Below are positions 21,600 through 35,321 of a stretch of DNA of 64,000 bases, piece by piece. Positions within the stretch are counted from its first letter, which is position 1. Each line of letters begins with the position of its first letter. Below the pieces are notes generated by a model. It searched no databases. It was not told where the DNA came from and worked only from the letters and a program-made list of their open reading frames with translations. The stretch comes from Adiantum capillus-veneris (taxonomy: Eukaryota; Streptophyta; Polypodiopsida; Polypodiales; Pteridaceae): NCBI GenBank assembly GCA_014529385.2, contig CM043960.1:35178896-35242895 (forward strand). Reading direction: 5' to 3'. A program made the translations under genes and the position numbers.

Positions 21600-24515
21600 C
21601 TAGTCACTAGTGCTCTCATCATCTTCCTCATCTTCCTCTTCTGAGCCTTGCTCATCAACATCATCCTCTTCCTCACAAGAGTCGAAGGATGACGGCTCAT
21701 AATCTCCATCACTAATGAGGTTGCCTTCATCATCATACTCTGGCTCTCGAGGCTCTCTATCCTCCATAGTGATGGCCGCCGCACAAGAGCCGCTTCCGCA
21801 GCCTCGCCGCACATAGGTCCTAGGAGCCTCCGTGGGTGTTGTTGATGCTTTGCCTCTACCTCTTGTAGCCTTGGCACCTCTGCCTCTTGTAGCCGATGTA
21901 ACTCCATGGATGATGACCTTCTTGCGTGATCGTGTGCGAGAAACCCGGCGATCAATCTCCTAAAGCTCCAAGTAGAGCTCACGAAAAATCATTTGCTCCT
22001 CAGGGTCTTGCTCTTTATTGACACTCTTTAGAGTGTCAATCGTAAGTGTGAGCTCATCCACGTTGACCTATTTGACATTTACAACATTGGACGATGAAAA
22101 CATAATTAGTATATTCAAACTAATTAAAGACTAGACTCTAGAGTATAGAAAATGGAGTGAGTCGTGATTATAATTTATAATTTATACCTATCGAGCCATA
22201 GGCATCTCATGCATAGAGCGCAACATGCGTAAATTGGAGCGACAATAGATAAGTCGCTCTAATTGCTTCGTTGAGAGCTTGTTTCGGATTTTGGTGTGGA
22301 TGAGGGAGTATGCGGACCAATTACGCTCACATGCTCCCGATGAGCAATCTTAAAACACATCAAGAGAGGCATAAGCTATAAGAGACTATAGTTGAAGAGA
22401 TTAAGCACGAAATGTAAAAGTTTGAGGCTTGTCGCTTACTTGGCCAAGAACCCTCAAAGCAAGTCGTTTGAGAGTAGGCAATTGATAGCCAAAGCTCTCC
22501 CACCAAAATAAAGGCTTCACCAAGGATTGCCACTTCCAACACAAGTTGGAAGTAAATGCGGTGCCTCGTTGGTCGCTATAGTTGATTACCTCTTGGAGAA
22601 ATGCTCCAATGTCCTCTTCTTTTAGCACCTTAAAGAGGTAATTGTTGCACTCCTCAATAAGCTCTTGATTTGCAAAGAGTTCGGGCTTCTTGTAAGCCGG
22701 ATGCAAGAGAGCCGCAAAGTAATGGACAGGTCTCTTCATCCAATCCCACCGCTTTGTGATTAGGAGGAGAATGTCGTCTCTCTTGGGAGAGTCCTCGAGG
22801 TAATCACTACAAGAAGAGAGAGGAAATGTACTAAGTAGAGAAACAAGCATGTAGAATTTAGATATATAGAGAATGTATTATGTAATAATAAATATGTAGT
22901 TATACCGTGTTCCATCGGGAGCCCCATCTAGGATTGTAGACTTCTCAATCTCCTTGTAAGCTTCCTCCATGAAGTGCCATAGAAGCCCAATAGTTGCCCC
23001 TTCCATGTCGGTCATGCGGAGAGCCTTGTACAAGGGCAAGATCGCAACGACAAGACCCTTAATTTCTTGCCAAAACTCCTCCCGCAAGCAAAGCCGTTGG
23101 ATGGCTTTTGCATCTTGTTGGGAAGCGGCGGACTCTCCATTCATCCACTCCTTAAACTCATCGGAGACCATGGTCTTTTGTATTTTGTTTTGCACATAAT
23201 AGAACCGCTCTAGAAGTAGCCACATGGCGGCAAAGCGAGTGGCCGATGGCTTCTTCAACTCAAGGTCAGAGTAGGTGCGGTAAATGGCAAGCACCCTCAC
23301 TTTGCCATTGATGAAATTGATGATGGAGAGTGCTTGGTTGAGGATATCTTTCACCCAACCTAGCTCCCCTATGTCTTCAAGGAGAAGGTCAAGGCAATGA
23401 GAGGCACATGGAGTCCATACTATGGATGGAAATTCCTTCTCTAGCCTCTTACTCATTGCCTTGCAATTTGAAGCATTGTCAGTAATCACTTGCACGACAT
23501 GCTCCGCACCAACCTACACAAGAGGCATTTGTGACAAGAAGAGTTAAAACTTAAAAATTAAAACATAGGACTCATTGGCAATTGCTCAAGACATAAAGGC
23601 TCAATTTACGGTTTTACCTCAAGAATGGCTTGGCGGATGTGCTTCCAAATGAATGCCCCGGTCACTTTCTTCCCTCTCGAACCCGCATTAACCGCCCGTA
23701 AGAAGTACGTACCAAGAGGACAAGAAACAAGAATGTTGATGATGCCCTCTTCTTGTGGTCGCTCCATCCGTCGGAGAGGATAGAGCATCCATACTTTGCC
23801 CAACCCGCACGTACGGGCTCAAGTGACTTGTCAATCCTTGCCCTCTATTCATCAAGCTTCTTTGTTCTCATGTCATGGTATGACACACCCGTCCACCCTT
23901 CGCATGGACCAACCGCCGCATTGCTATGATCATCCTCTTCCATCGCTCCAACCAAAGAATGTTGAAGGAGAGATTGCATTCAATCACCGTGCGGGCAATC
24001 TCTATTTCCGCGATTCTTTGTCTCTCCTTGAGGAAAGACAAGGGGCCGGAGCATCCACCCACCGATTTCGCAAGAGAAGTTTGCTTTGCCATCTTCGGAG
24101 GCCGGCCACCATCACTTGAAGATCCCTTGGACTTCTTGGACTTCTTGGAGGAGGCACTACCATCACATGAGGCCGCGGTGGCACCGGTAGCCATGGACAT
24201 AGTTGGAGAGGCCTCTTCCTCCGAATCGGAGCTATCAACATCCGGCGACACGAACTCATCCGAGGTGACTCTACCCTTGCGTGTCTTCAATGGAAGATAC
24301 TTTTTCTTGCATTCCGCAAGGATATCTTCGGGGATATTAGGACATGGCCCCGCTTGTCCTCCCATCTTTGTCAAGTGGATGATGAGACGGGTGACGGAAG
24401 AGGTCATAGCTTTTGGGCAATATTTGCACCACCACTTGCAAGAGTTTTGCTTGCCCCCCACCCGCTCAAAATATCGGCAATGCTTCTCAAAGGCTTCATG
24501 AAGAGGAGGCGGCAT
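21600..24515 (-). pseudogene. hAT transposase (BED finger, DUF659-type core, hATC)
   Basis: Exon-like blocks on the minus strand: 24515-23868 with a BED zinc finger (CKWWCKYCPKAMTSS, then RLIIHLTKMGGQAGPCP) and a Ser/Lys-rich linker; 23860-23618 with ILSDGWSDHKKR then, shifted by a base, GIINILVSCPLGTYFLRAV; 23513-22904 with VVQVITDNASNCKAMSKRLE, TPCASHCLDLLLEDIG, and KKPSATRFAAMWLLLERF; 22810-22435 with DILLLITKRWDWMKRPVHYF; 22325-22200 with CERNWSAYSLIHTKIRNKLS (hATC dimerisation region); and a basic RGRG then acidic tail (22070-21600). GT-AG introns are visible at 23514-23617 (104 bp) and at about 22811-22903. A TAG near 23845, the frameshift near 23745 and a TAG near 21960 make this copy inactive, though it resembles a once complete gene. 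Confidence 0.88.
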
Positions 24516-24568
24516 TATGTAGTATGTAGCTAGTAGCTACTAGTATGATGTATGATGTATCAATAGAT

Positions 24569-24569
<1 letters not shown>

Positions 24570-24620
<51 letters not shown>
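24570..24620. repeat. (GA)n microsatellite in the hAT element
   Basis: About 51 bp of GA repeats just upstream (minus-strand sense) of the transposase start, with 'cccaaggaagcttgaaggagaga' partly duplicated at 24620-24672. It may have been part of the 5' leader of the transposase transcript. Confidence 0.9.
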
Positions 24621-24622
<2 letters not shown>

Positions 24623-25106
24623 CAAGGAAGCTTGAAGGAGAGACCCGTCACCCAAGGGAGCTTGAAGGAGAGAGATGGTAGACCCAATGGAGACTCGAGA
24701 GCTTGAGAGCTTCAATGGAAGCACATGGAGATGAGAGGGTAGAGCATTGAGAGGCTTAAGGCTCAAGCTTGTAGCTTGTAGTTGTAGGTTGTGTTGGATA
24801 ACAAAGGGGAAGGGTTGCTTAAATAGGAGAGGAAGAGCATGTGAGGCTTGACTCTTGAGCAATGGGCATTGGCCCTTGGGCAATAAGCATGGCAATGGCC
24901 CATGGGCCATGGGCTTGCATTTGGCTTCAAAACTGCCTGCAAACGGCTCCAAAAGGCCTACAAACTGGACGTTGCAAAACGGTCAAAAAGCTGCCAACGG
25001 TCATAAACTACCGAAAATAGTCACCGGATGGAACGCACAGGACGGGACGGGACGGGTCCGGCCGGACGGAACGAGAGGTTCCGTTCGACGTACGAAAACT
25101 ACCCTG

Positions 25107-25425
25107 CTATGCAGCAAGAACTTGATTCCATCAAGAAGAACAACACTTGGGTGTTGGTTCCGCGGCTTGCCAAGAGGAAAGTGATTGATGTCAAATGGGT
25201 CTACAAGACCAAGTACAAATCTGGTGGTTCTTTGGACAAGCACAAGGCAAGACTAGCTGCCAAAGGCTTTTCTCAGAAACCCGGTGTAGACCACGAGGAG
25301 ACCTTTGCACCGACCGCAAGGATGGCGACCATATGGATTTCTTTTGCCCTTGCTGCCTTTTTCGGGTGGCCGGTTTTTCAGATGGATGTTGTTTCGGCAT
25401 TTCTCAATGGTGATCTCCAGATCAG
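25107..25425 (+). pseudogene. copia reverse transcriptase, N-terminal fragment
   Basis: MQQELDSIKKNNTWVLVPR, VIDVKWVYKTKYKSGGSLDK, KARLAAKGFSQKPGVDHEET, FAPTARMATIWISFALAAFF and VFQMDVVSAFLNGDL match the Ty1/copia RT start up to the first catalytic Asp (MDV.SAFLNG). The frame is open but ends abruptly at about 25425 before the YVDD box, where gypsy 3' internal sequence begins. It is the continuation of 20449-21167 across the hAT element. Confidence 0.88.
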
Positions 25426-25883
25426 AACTCTTGATATCCTGGGTCGTTGACTTCCCAGAAAAATGTCATCCAAGAAGGAATATTCAATGGTTGGCACATC
25501 ACAATGCAACACAAATGCTCACATATGCATGTTACAAGACACAATGAACGCCGCCGCTGAGCACTCCCCCAAGAGAGACGGCGGTCTGCGGTATGAAGCT
25601 ACTCAACGACTACCTCGTCACCCCCCTCGCAAATAACCTAAAAAGGTCCAGGCCATGAGTTCAGAGGATTGGTACAACCAAACGCGCTCACTTTTTTGAC
25701 GAGGTATCAAAGCCAAAGTGTGCTCAAGAGTCAAATCTTTGATCGAAGCATGTTTTAGATGTTGATTTGACATGGAAAATAGGAGTTTACATCTGTTTGC
25801 TACTATTTTTTCACATGTTTGAAGCTCATTTGGTGGTGTTGTGGGCTGATTTAGAATGCCGTCTTCATCTCTCCCTGTCCTAG
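25426..25883 (-). other. gypsy 3' internal fragment, then unassigned DNA
   Basis: 25428-25680 repeats the block found in B (about 18165-18420) and in D (27315-27545), including cacaatgcaac and catatgcatgttaca, in the minus orientation. It is a detached scrap of an element of that lineage. I see no feature in 25700-25883. Confidence 0.6.
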
Positions 25884-26422
25884 TGTCACAAACTACCGAC
25901 GTGGCAAACCCTGAAGATCTAACCAACTTACTGAAGAGTCAAGACGGCCGAGGGGCCTAAACCCTAACAGAAGAAGAAAAAGAAGACCTAACCAACTTAT
26001 TGAACCCCACCGAGGGGCCTAAAGACTTAAGGGGGTTAGAACTTCAAAATCCTAACCCTGCCCAACTTAAAGGATCTAGCCGAGGGGCCGAAACACTAAA
26101 AATAGCAACAAAAGAAGCAGAATCTCCAAATTGCGAAGAGCATGCTGACGTGGCAGCCACTCGCGATTTGCGGAAATCCATGTTGATGTGGCAATGCTAT
26201 ATGGACAGCCCAGAGAGCACTTGCTTTTGAACCTGAAGCTTTTAGAGCTGTAGCTTTTCATGTTAGATACTTTTGGATAGGCCACGGGTTTTTAGATATT
26301 GTGTGGGCTCTCTCTCTGGCATTCTACCGCGTGGGAAGCAAAGCAGAGTTTCTAGAGCTTGTACCTTGTTGAAGCAATATAAAGAAATACCAAAAGGGGT
26401 GCCAGGGTTTGGGGCAATGTTG
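25884..26422 (+). repeat. truncated LTR, plus orientation (C-type)
   Basis: It starts tgtcac like LTR C and carries repeated 'ccgaggggcctaaa' words, telo-box-like 'cctaaccctgcc', and near 26375 the conserved 'aataaagaaat'-like poly(A) block. It is cut at 26422 by LTR D before its U5 end. It is plausibly the 3' LTR of element C (5' LTR at 13074). Confidence 0.65.
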
Positions 26423-26900
26423 TGTCACAAGACAGGCACAACGTGCCAATAGAAAAGAACAGACTTTTAGCACGTCAATAACAATTGAACTTAAAGAGAG
26501 AGACGACGCGCGACACGAAGTGGCGGAATTCCACCCCAGAGAGTATTGGCCCCAAACCTTGGCGCCTCTTTCGGTATTTCTTTATATTGCATCAACACAA
26601 TACAAGCCAGTACTCCACGCTCTACACCTTCTCACAGAAGAGTGCAAGAGAATGAGTCCTAGCCTCATATTTAAAGGCCCTAGGCCCAAAAGCAGTTTAC
26701 ATGAAAAGCATTCAAACTCAAAAGCAACTGTCCCAAGAGCTGGCGCTAAAAAGTACAAGCTGCCACGTCATCACTGTCAGCATAAAACGCGGAAATCCGT
26801 ACCACTTCTGCCATGTCAACAGTCCAGTGCGAAATCCGGGTTTTCTGTACACGCTGTCAGCGTGAATTCCAAGAATCCGTACAGTTGCCAGGTCATCTCC

Positions 26901-26938
<38 letters not shown>

Positions 26939-27108
26939 TGTGGGCTTTCTTTATTTTAATGCCTTTATGTCACTAGAGCCCCATCGACGGGGTCCCATAA
27001 GTTGGTGGGAGCTTCAACTTCTTTTGCTTCTTAGGGTTTAGGCCCCTCGACCGGGATCTGCAAGTTGACTCAGGTCTTCAGTGGCTTGACACATCAGCAG
27101 TTGTGACA
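26423..27108 (-). repeat. 3' LTR of D
   Basis: tgtcac...tgtgaca, related to LTR B throughout. A GT microsatellite (about 26905-26937) lies where B has a short 'gtgtgtgtg'. The terminal hairpin is GGCAC-aac-GTGCC (26435-26447). The insertion truncates the plus-oriented LTR to its left. Confidence 0.85.
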
Positions 27109-27968
27109 TTACCCCTTCCTAAAAGAAAGTAATCGTTCGCGACTACCGTATATCTGCAAAACAACTCAAGGTAGCTAAAAAAAATTCTGAGGGACAATCA
27201 ATTTGCTCTTTTGTTAAGGAGTTGGCTTCTCCTTTCGGCTCTTTTGATCAAGCAGTTGGCTTCTCCTTTCGTCTCTTTTGATCAAGGAGTTGGCTTCTCC
27301 TTTCATCTCGATGGAGCTCTTGATCTCCTAGGTCGTTGACTTCCCAAAAAAATGTCATCCAATAAGGAGTATTCAGTGGATAGCACATCACAATGCAACA
27401 CCAATGCTTACATATGCATGTTACAGGACACAACAAACAGCGCCACTGAGCACTTCCCCGAGACAAACGGTATACGATATGAAGCTACTCAACGACTACC
27501 TCGTCACTCCCCCTGCAAATAACCTAAAAAGGTACGGGCCATGAGCTCAGAGGACTGTACAACCAAACGCTCCCCAGACCGCAATTTGCGTCGCTTGGAG
27601 GTTCACGCATACAACCAAACCCTCCCCAGACATCGGCCTACGTCGTTCGGAGGTTTTCCAGCATACAACGAAACGCTCCACAGACATCGGCCTGCATCGT
27701 TTTGAGGTTTTCAAACATACAACGAAACGCTTCCCAGACATCGGCATGCGTCATTCCGAAGTTCAAACAAAACCAAAACAGTATTTCTCACTTCTCCACT
27801 TGGGAGTAAAATCACCAATCAATGAAACCAATATTAGAACCACAATCAAACAGATCAAATCGGCACCAAGACACGTTTAAAACAGATAGCATCCATCTCA
27901 AACAAATTTCAAACAATACTTTCTCAAACAATGTTCAAAAGTATCTAACTATAAAACAACTAGAGAGT

Positions 27969-28379
27969 TCATTCAGGGTTTTGTTTGGACAACCGAACTT
28001 TGAGGATGACTGGCTTGCCCTTCTGTATCACAGTGATTGTTCGGTTCCGAACCCGGAGAGTCGCATCATTCTTGTCGAGCCAGGGCATGCCCAAGAGAAC
28101 GTCGCAGTTGCCCAACTTCATAGTGTGGAAATCGGCTTTTCCATGATAATCTTGGATAGTCACTGGAAGAGCACCAATGAGCGATACCACTTCTATACGG
28201 TGGTTGGTGCAACTTTTTGGTTCTTCGTCATCCGACACTTTATTTCTCAGTAGTCTCGATTGTCCCATTCTTTGGACTTCCCGTAGCAGCTTGGAATTTT
28301 TGACACGTGGTATATGGAGGTGCAGATTTCGGACTCTTTCCTCAAAGGTGGAGTACTCTAGAGTTGGGAAATGATCCAA
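27969..28379 (-). pseudogene. retropepsin region of D
   Basis: A 137-codon minus-strand frame. It contains RIEVVSLIGALPVTIQDYHG, HTMKLGNCDVLLGMPWLDKN and DATLRVRNRTITV. The CDVLLGMPWL segment is the conserved C-terminal part of the gypsy aspartic protease, which matures gag-pol. The catalytic D-S/T-G lies upstream and is not readable. The frame simply runs on into the 3' internal region after the deletion of RT. Confidence 0.7.
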
Positions 28380-29006
28380 ATATCAATAGTTTATGCCTTT
28401 ACCCTCAATTTTGATGCATTCTCTTGGAGCGGTCAACAGGAATACCTTCTACAAATGCTGATTATGCGACTTGTGAGTCGGTTGAATTGAGGAGATTCTT
28501 GACAAAGCTTGATTTACTTTCAGCAAATAGCATTGTACTTCCCAGACGTCTTTTGGGAGTAGTGGTTGGATGGTATGATGGCCACATATTATTCGACCTC
28601 GGAGTTCAGTAGCACATATCCTTGTCCACAAATCCCTCTCTTTACAGCTGCAAATTGCTCAATCCAGCTTCCTCATCTCATTGCCTTGCCAAGAGCTAGC
28701 GTTTTCAGAGGCAGCCCTCAACGCTTTTGGTGGGCATACCTACACTGGTTTGGCAACAATTCTCGGCAGCACTTGCACGCTCTTTTCATAGGACCACTGG
28801 GCAGCACATCTCCCCCTTCGCGTCTTCCCCTCTGGGCATTCCATTCAGTGGGCATCGCAGCAACAGGCAAAGTTGCCAGCCTAGGAGAGCAGAGATTTCC
28901 ACCGTCACTAGAGGGCAACCATACCGGCAGCCTTGAGGCATCGCAGCCATAGGTAAAGTTGCCGGCCCCGGAGAGCAGAGATTTCCACCGTCACTAGAGG
29001 GCAACC

Positions 29007-29010
<4 letters not shown>
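28380..29010. other. unassigned, with an 86-bp tandem duplication
   Basis: 28853-28925 and 28938-29010 share 'catcgcagc.a.aggcaaagttgcc' and 'gcagagatttccaccgtcac'. The repeats run straight into a CT microsatellite. No coding family was recognised. Confidence 0.5.

Positions 29011-29089
<79 letters not shown>
29011..29089. repeat. (CT)n microsatellite
   Basis: 79 bp of uninterrupted TC repeats. Confidence 0.97.
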
Positions 29090-29091
<2 letters not shown>

Positions 29092-29292
29092 GCCAAGAAG
29101 TGGATCTGTGTTGGGGTTTCCAGCCCATGTTGAGGCCTTGTCAATCTTCTCGTGTGCAGGAGAAGTTGCCAGTGTCCATAGCAGTCGCAATTGTGTGTAC
29201 CTTGGGTCTATCCAGTTGGCATGTCATATCAATGCCAAACCACCCTTGGTCACTTGTATGAGCAGCTTGTTATCAACATGGAGAGCATTTCC

Positions 29293-29398
<106 letters not shown>

Positions 29399-29439
29399 AT
29401 GTCCTGTCTCTTTCTACCTCAGTAATCTCTCTTCTTCAC

Positions 29440-30430
29440 AAGTGCCTTGTTCATGTGTTTGGCAGTTCTTGTCTTCATTACATCTTCCGTTGTCACCTTT
29501 GATAATGGAGCTCTTTATTTTATGCTTCTAGTATATGATTTCAGCCACCTTAATTCCTCTAGCACAAGAATAAGGCTTTTGAAATCTTCAAAAATTCGCG
29601 AAGGTGGTGTTGAGACTATTCGTGTGGACAAGGGTGATGAGTTCACCTCCAACACTTTCGTGAATTACGATACTGACAATGGCATCAAGTGTGCAGACAA
29701 GGGTGCCGAGTTCACCACACTTATGTGAATTACGATACGACAACGGCATCAAGCGTGCGGACAAGGGTGATGAGTTCATCTCTAACACTTTTGTGAATTA
29801 CGACACGGACAAAGGCATCAAACGTGACCTACGAGTTCTGCATACCTTCCAAGAATGGAGTTGGGGAGGGAAGAATAGGATTGTAATGAAGATAGCCCGA
29901 ACTATCTTGAGCATCGAGATCTTGTGTACGGAGGCCATTGCTACACTTGTTCATACTCTAAACTAGTCCCCTACGACTTCGCTTCCTCTATTTGAGGTGT
30001 ATTTTGGCCAAAAATCTGATGTCTCCCATTTTTCAGTCTTTTGGGGGCAATGCCTATGTCCATGTGCCAAAGAATATTTGATTCCAAGGCCACCCAAATG
30101 AGTTTTGTCACCTGAAACTCTTTCCAAGAGCTATCATCTCTTTGATCCAAAGAAGATGGAGATCATGGTTAGCCATGATGTAGTCTTCGACAGGCGTGTT
30201 TCTTTGAAAGGGGCTTCGGCTCCTAGGTCTTCCAAGTTCCACACTATCTAGAGATTTGCTCCTTCTTGGCGATCTTGAGAATGATTTTGTTGATGAACCC
30301 TCTTGATCGGCTCTTGTTCCACAAGCTCCAGAAGCTACAGTGCAGAACCAACCCCCAACCCCCCCCCCCCCCCCCCCCGATGTTGATGTAGCTGATGATG
30401 GTTCAAATCATAGTAATGTTGATAAGGAGA
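29440..30430 (+). pseudogene. copia integrase, decayed, with internal triplication
   Basis: The frame gives a VYDFSHLNSSS-like core start, then VDKGDEFTSNTFVNYDTDNG, which corresponds to the 'R.D.G.EF.S..F..Y....GI' segment of copia integrase. This segment occurs three times in tandem (29625-29690, 29697-29755, 29758-29822). RIVMKIARTIL and a VYTLN-like end follow, then FGQKSDVSHFSVFWGQ at about 30010 and SHDVVFDR at about 30180. A C homopolymer (about 30360-30378) interrupts the linker. Integrase is inactive: the triplication and several stops disrupt the core. Confidence 0.7.
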
Positions 30431-33600
<3,170 letters not shown>

Positions 33601-34075
33601 ATGTCTACTAGCAAAGACCGTGACATTTATGACATAAAGAAGTTTGATGGCACTAATTTTCAGCTTTGGAAGAACCAAATGCATAATGTGCTTGTTCAAA
33701 ATAAGTAAAAGTTGCCTATTGCCTATGCGGCTAGAACCGAAGATATGCACATGACTCAGTTTCAGTGGGAGGAGCTTGATGAGCTATGCAAGTCTACGAT
33801 TAGACTGCACCTTGGTGAGTTGATGTACTTTTCAATGTTAAAATGCGAGACTGCTCATGCTTTATGGCAAAAATTATGCAACACTTACGAAAAGGATACG
33901 GCTAGCAATAAGGTTTTCCTGATGCGAAAAAATTTCAACCTTCGTATAAAGGAGTCAACTAGCGTTGCCAGCCATATCAATGATTTTGATTCTCTTTTTG
34001 CCCAGATTCATGCACATTGCATGACCATTGATGATGAGATGAAATCCATCTTTTTGCTTTGTTCGTCTCTTTCGT
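33601..34075 (+). pseudogene. copia gag (UBN2-type) fragment
   Basis: The start ATG at 33601 gives MSTSKDRDIYDIKKFDGTNF, QLWKNQMHNVLVQNK, then a TAA at about 33706, then LPIAYAARTEDMHMTQFQWE, CKSTIRLHLGELMYF, ETAHALWQKLCNTYEKD, SNKVFLMRKNFNLRIKES and HINDFDSLFAQ. This is the standard order of copia gag (F.G.NF..W..., A..LW..L...Y, L...L...KM..g.sv..h...f). It forms the particle shell. After MKSIFLLCSSLS homology ends, so the zinc finger and pol are missing. It is inactive because of the internal stop and truncation. Confidence 0.85.
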
Positions 34076-34691
34076 TGTGCTCCCGGCTCCTCTCCTTCAC
34101 TTGCTGTGGTGGTTCTGGTGTTTTGTTGCATGATAGATTCAAGCTCTCCAGGATCTCAAAGGTCATTCAAGGTTGTCAAAGGCCCTAATTAAAGGTTTGA
34201 ACTAATTCGTTCAAGGCTCTGATCAAGATTGAAGGCTGGATCTCTTCTCTGCAAGCTCCACAAGAATGAGCACCCCCAAGATCCCTCCAAGGACTCAACT
34301 GAGCTTTGTTGCAATCGTTGCAGCACCAAGCAAGCTTGATCGGATTAGACAACTCCAAACAGCCCTAGATCAAGTTATGGAGGAAAACCGTGAGCTTAAA
34401 GCATTAGTGTGCTCGAGGCACGTTTTAACTTCATGATTGATAAAGTGACCAATAAGGTAAAATAAGGTGCATGCTTGAGGGGTCTCTAAGGATGGCGATG
34501 GATGAAGAAAGAAATAGTGCAATACAGGAGCGTCGATCGTAATGCTTATGCCATCTCGTGGCCGAATCCATGCCCTCTTGTGTTCTATGGTGATTTTAAG
34601 AGAGAGAAGGGACAAACTTGAAGAGAGCTCTCAATTTACAAGAGACCTCCTATTATCCCTTGGGCCCTTGCACGCAAGCAGGTAGTCTAAC

Positions 34692-34692
<1 letters not shown>

Positions 34693-34731
<39 letters not shown>
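34693..34731. repeat. (CA)n microsatellite
   Basis: About 39 bp of CA repeats between the copia gag fragment and the 34.9-kb frame. The rest of 34076-34901 shows no gene. Confidence 0.95.
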
Positions 34732-34733
<2 letters not shown>

Positions 34734-34901
34734 TTGGATTATCGTCCACGGAGGTCACATATGACCCATGGGACCAACGATTTTTGCCAAGTGTAGGCAA
34801 TGAGATACATGTTAGTTAAGGACTGAGGGTCCGTAAGCAGGGAAAACAAAACCTAATGGGAGTCAAGTGGGAGGGGGATCTGCTCTATGAGTTTGAAACT
34901 C

Positions 34902-35321
34902 CTAAATGATGGCTTTGCCTTCACGATAGATCACCCATTTACCTTGCTTGCGGGCTTCATGCATCTTCTTGAGTCCACTTTTTTTAACCTTGAGTTGATT
35001 TGGAGTAAGCTCCTCAGTGATCCAAAACATTGTTTCCTCGAGGAGATGTGACAAGCGTAGCAATTTGATCCACTCTTCCTTGTCCTTGAAAGTAAGTACG
35101 CAATGCTCAGCTGTCACACGTCTATGTGTGTCATTGATCCAAGAGACGGTGTCCATCTTGATGTTGATTGGTTGAAGGATGTCGTTGAGCTTAGTAATTG
35201 CTTCTTCGAGAGTGTCCTCAGTGGTGCACCAAGTTGAGGCAAGCTCCCCAATGCGGACCTTGAGTGCGTTCTCTTCTTGGGATTTTTGCTCGTAGAACTC
35301 CGTTGTCACACAAGTTTGCAC
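34902..35321 (-). CDS. unrecognised 139-aa frame, possibly retroelement ORF1-like
   Basis: An intact minus-strand frame rich in Lys/Glu. The N-terminal half is predicted helical or coiled-coil-like (EDTLEEAITKLNDIL). The C-terminal half runs CVLTFKDKEEWIKLLR, WITEELTPNQLKVKK and MHEARKQGKWVIYREGKAII, which resembles the end of an RNA-binding LINE ORF1 protein ('eDLtp.q...r..L...m..AR..Gk.a......l.i'). I base this only on general resemblance. No RT of that type lies beside it. It could equally be a random but long frame. Confidence 0.35.
   Translation of the reverse strand: MQTCVTTEFYEQKSQEENALKVRIGELASTWCTTEDTLEEAITKLNDILQPINIKMDTVSWINDTHRRVTAEHCVLTFKDKEEWIKLLRLSHLLEETMFWITEELTPNQLKVKKSGLKKMHEARKQGKWVIYREGKAII

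Larger units (their letters stand above)
21168..25106 (-). mobile_element. hAT-superfamily DNA transposon with decayed transposase
   Basis: Left end catagtagtctcgtacg and right end (reverse complement) cagggtagttttcgtacg form imperfect terminal inverted repeats. They are flanked by ctatacag (21160-21167) and ctatgcag (25107-25114), an 8-bp target duplication with one mismatch, as expected for hAT. Length is 3939 bp. Removing it rejoins the copia reading frame (KWKLAI to MQQELDSIKKNNTW). The transposase lies on the minus strand. Confidence 0.93.
26423..28379 (-). mobile_element. gypsy element D, internally deleted
   Basis: Minus strand: 3' LTR 26423-27108, polypurine tract reverse complement 27109-27125, shared 3' internal block, then directly a protease fragment (27969-28379). 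RT, RNase H and integrase are missing, and there is no right-hand LTR, so the copy is deleted and 5'-truncated. Confidence 0.75.

Noticed and set aside
23926-24501. 191-codon plus-strand frame opposite the hAT transposase
   Set aside because: Antisense shadow of the BED-finger exon; the minus strand carries the family motifs.
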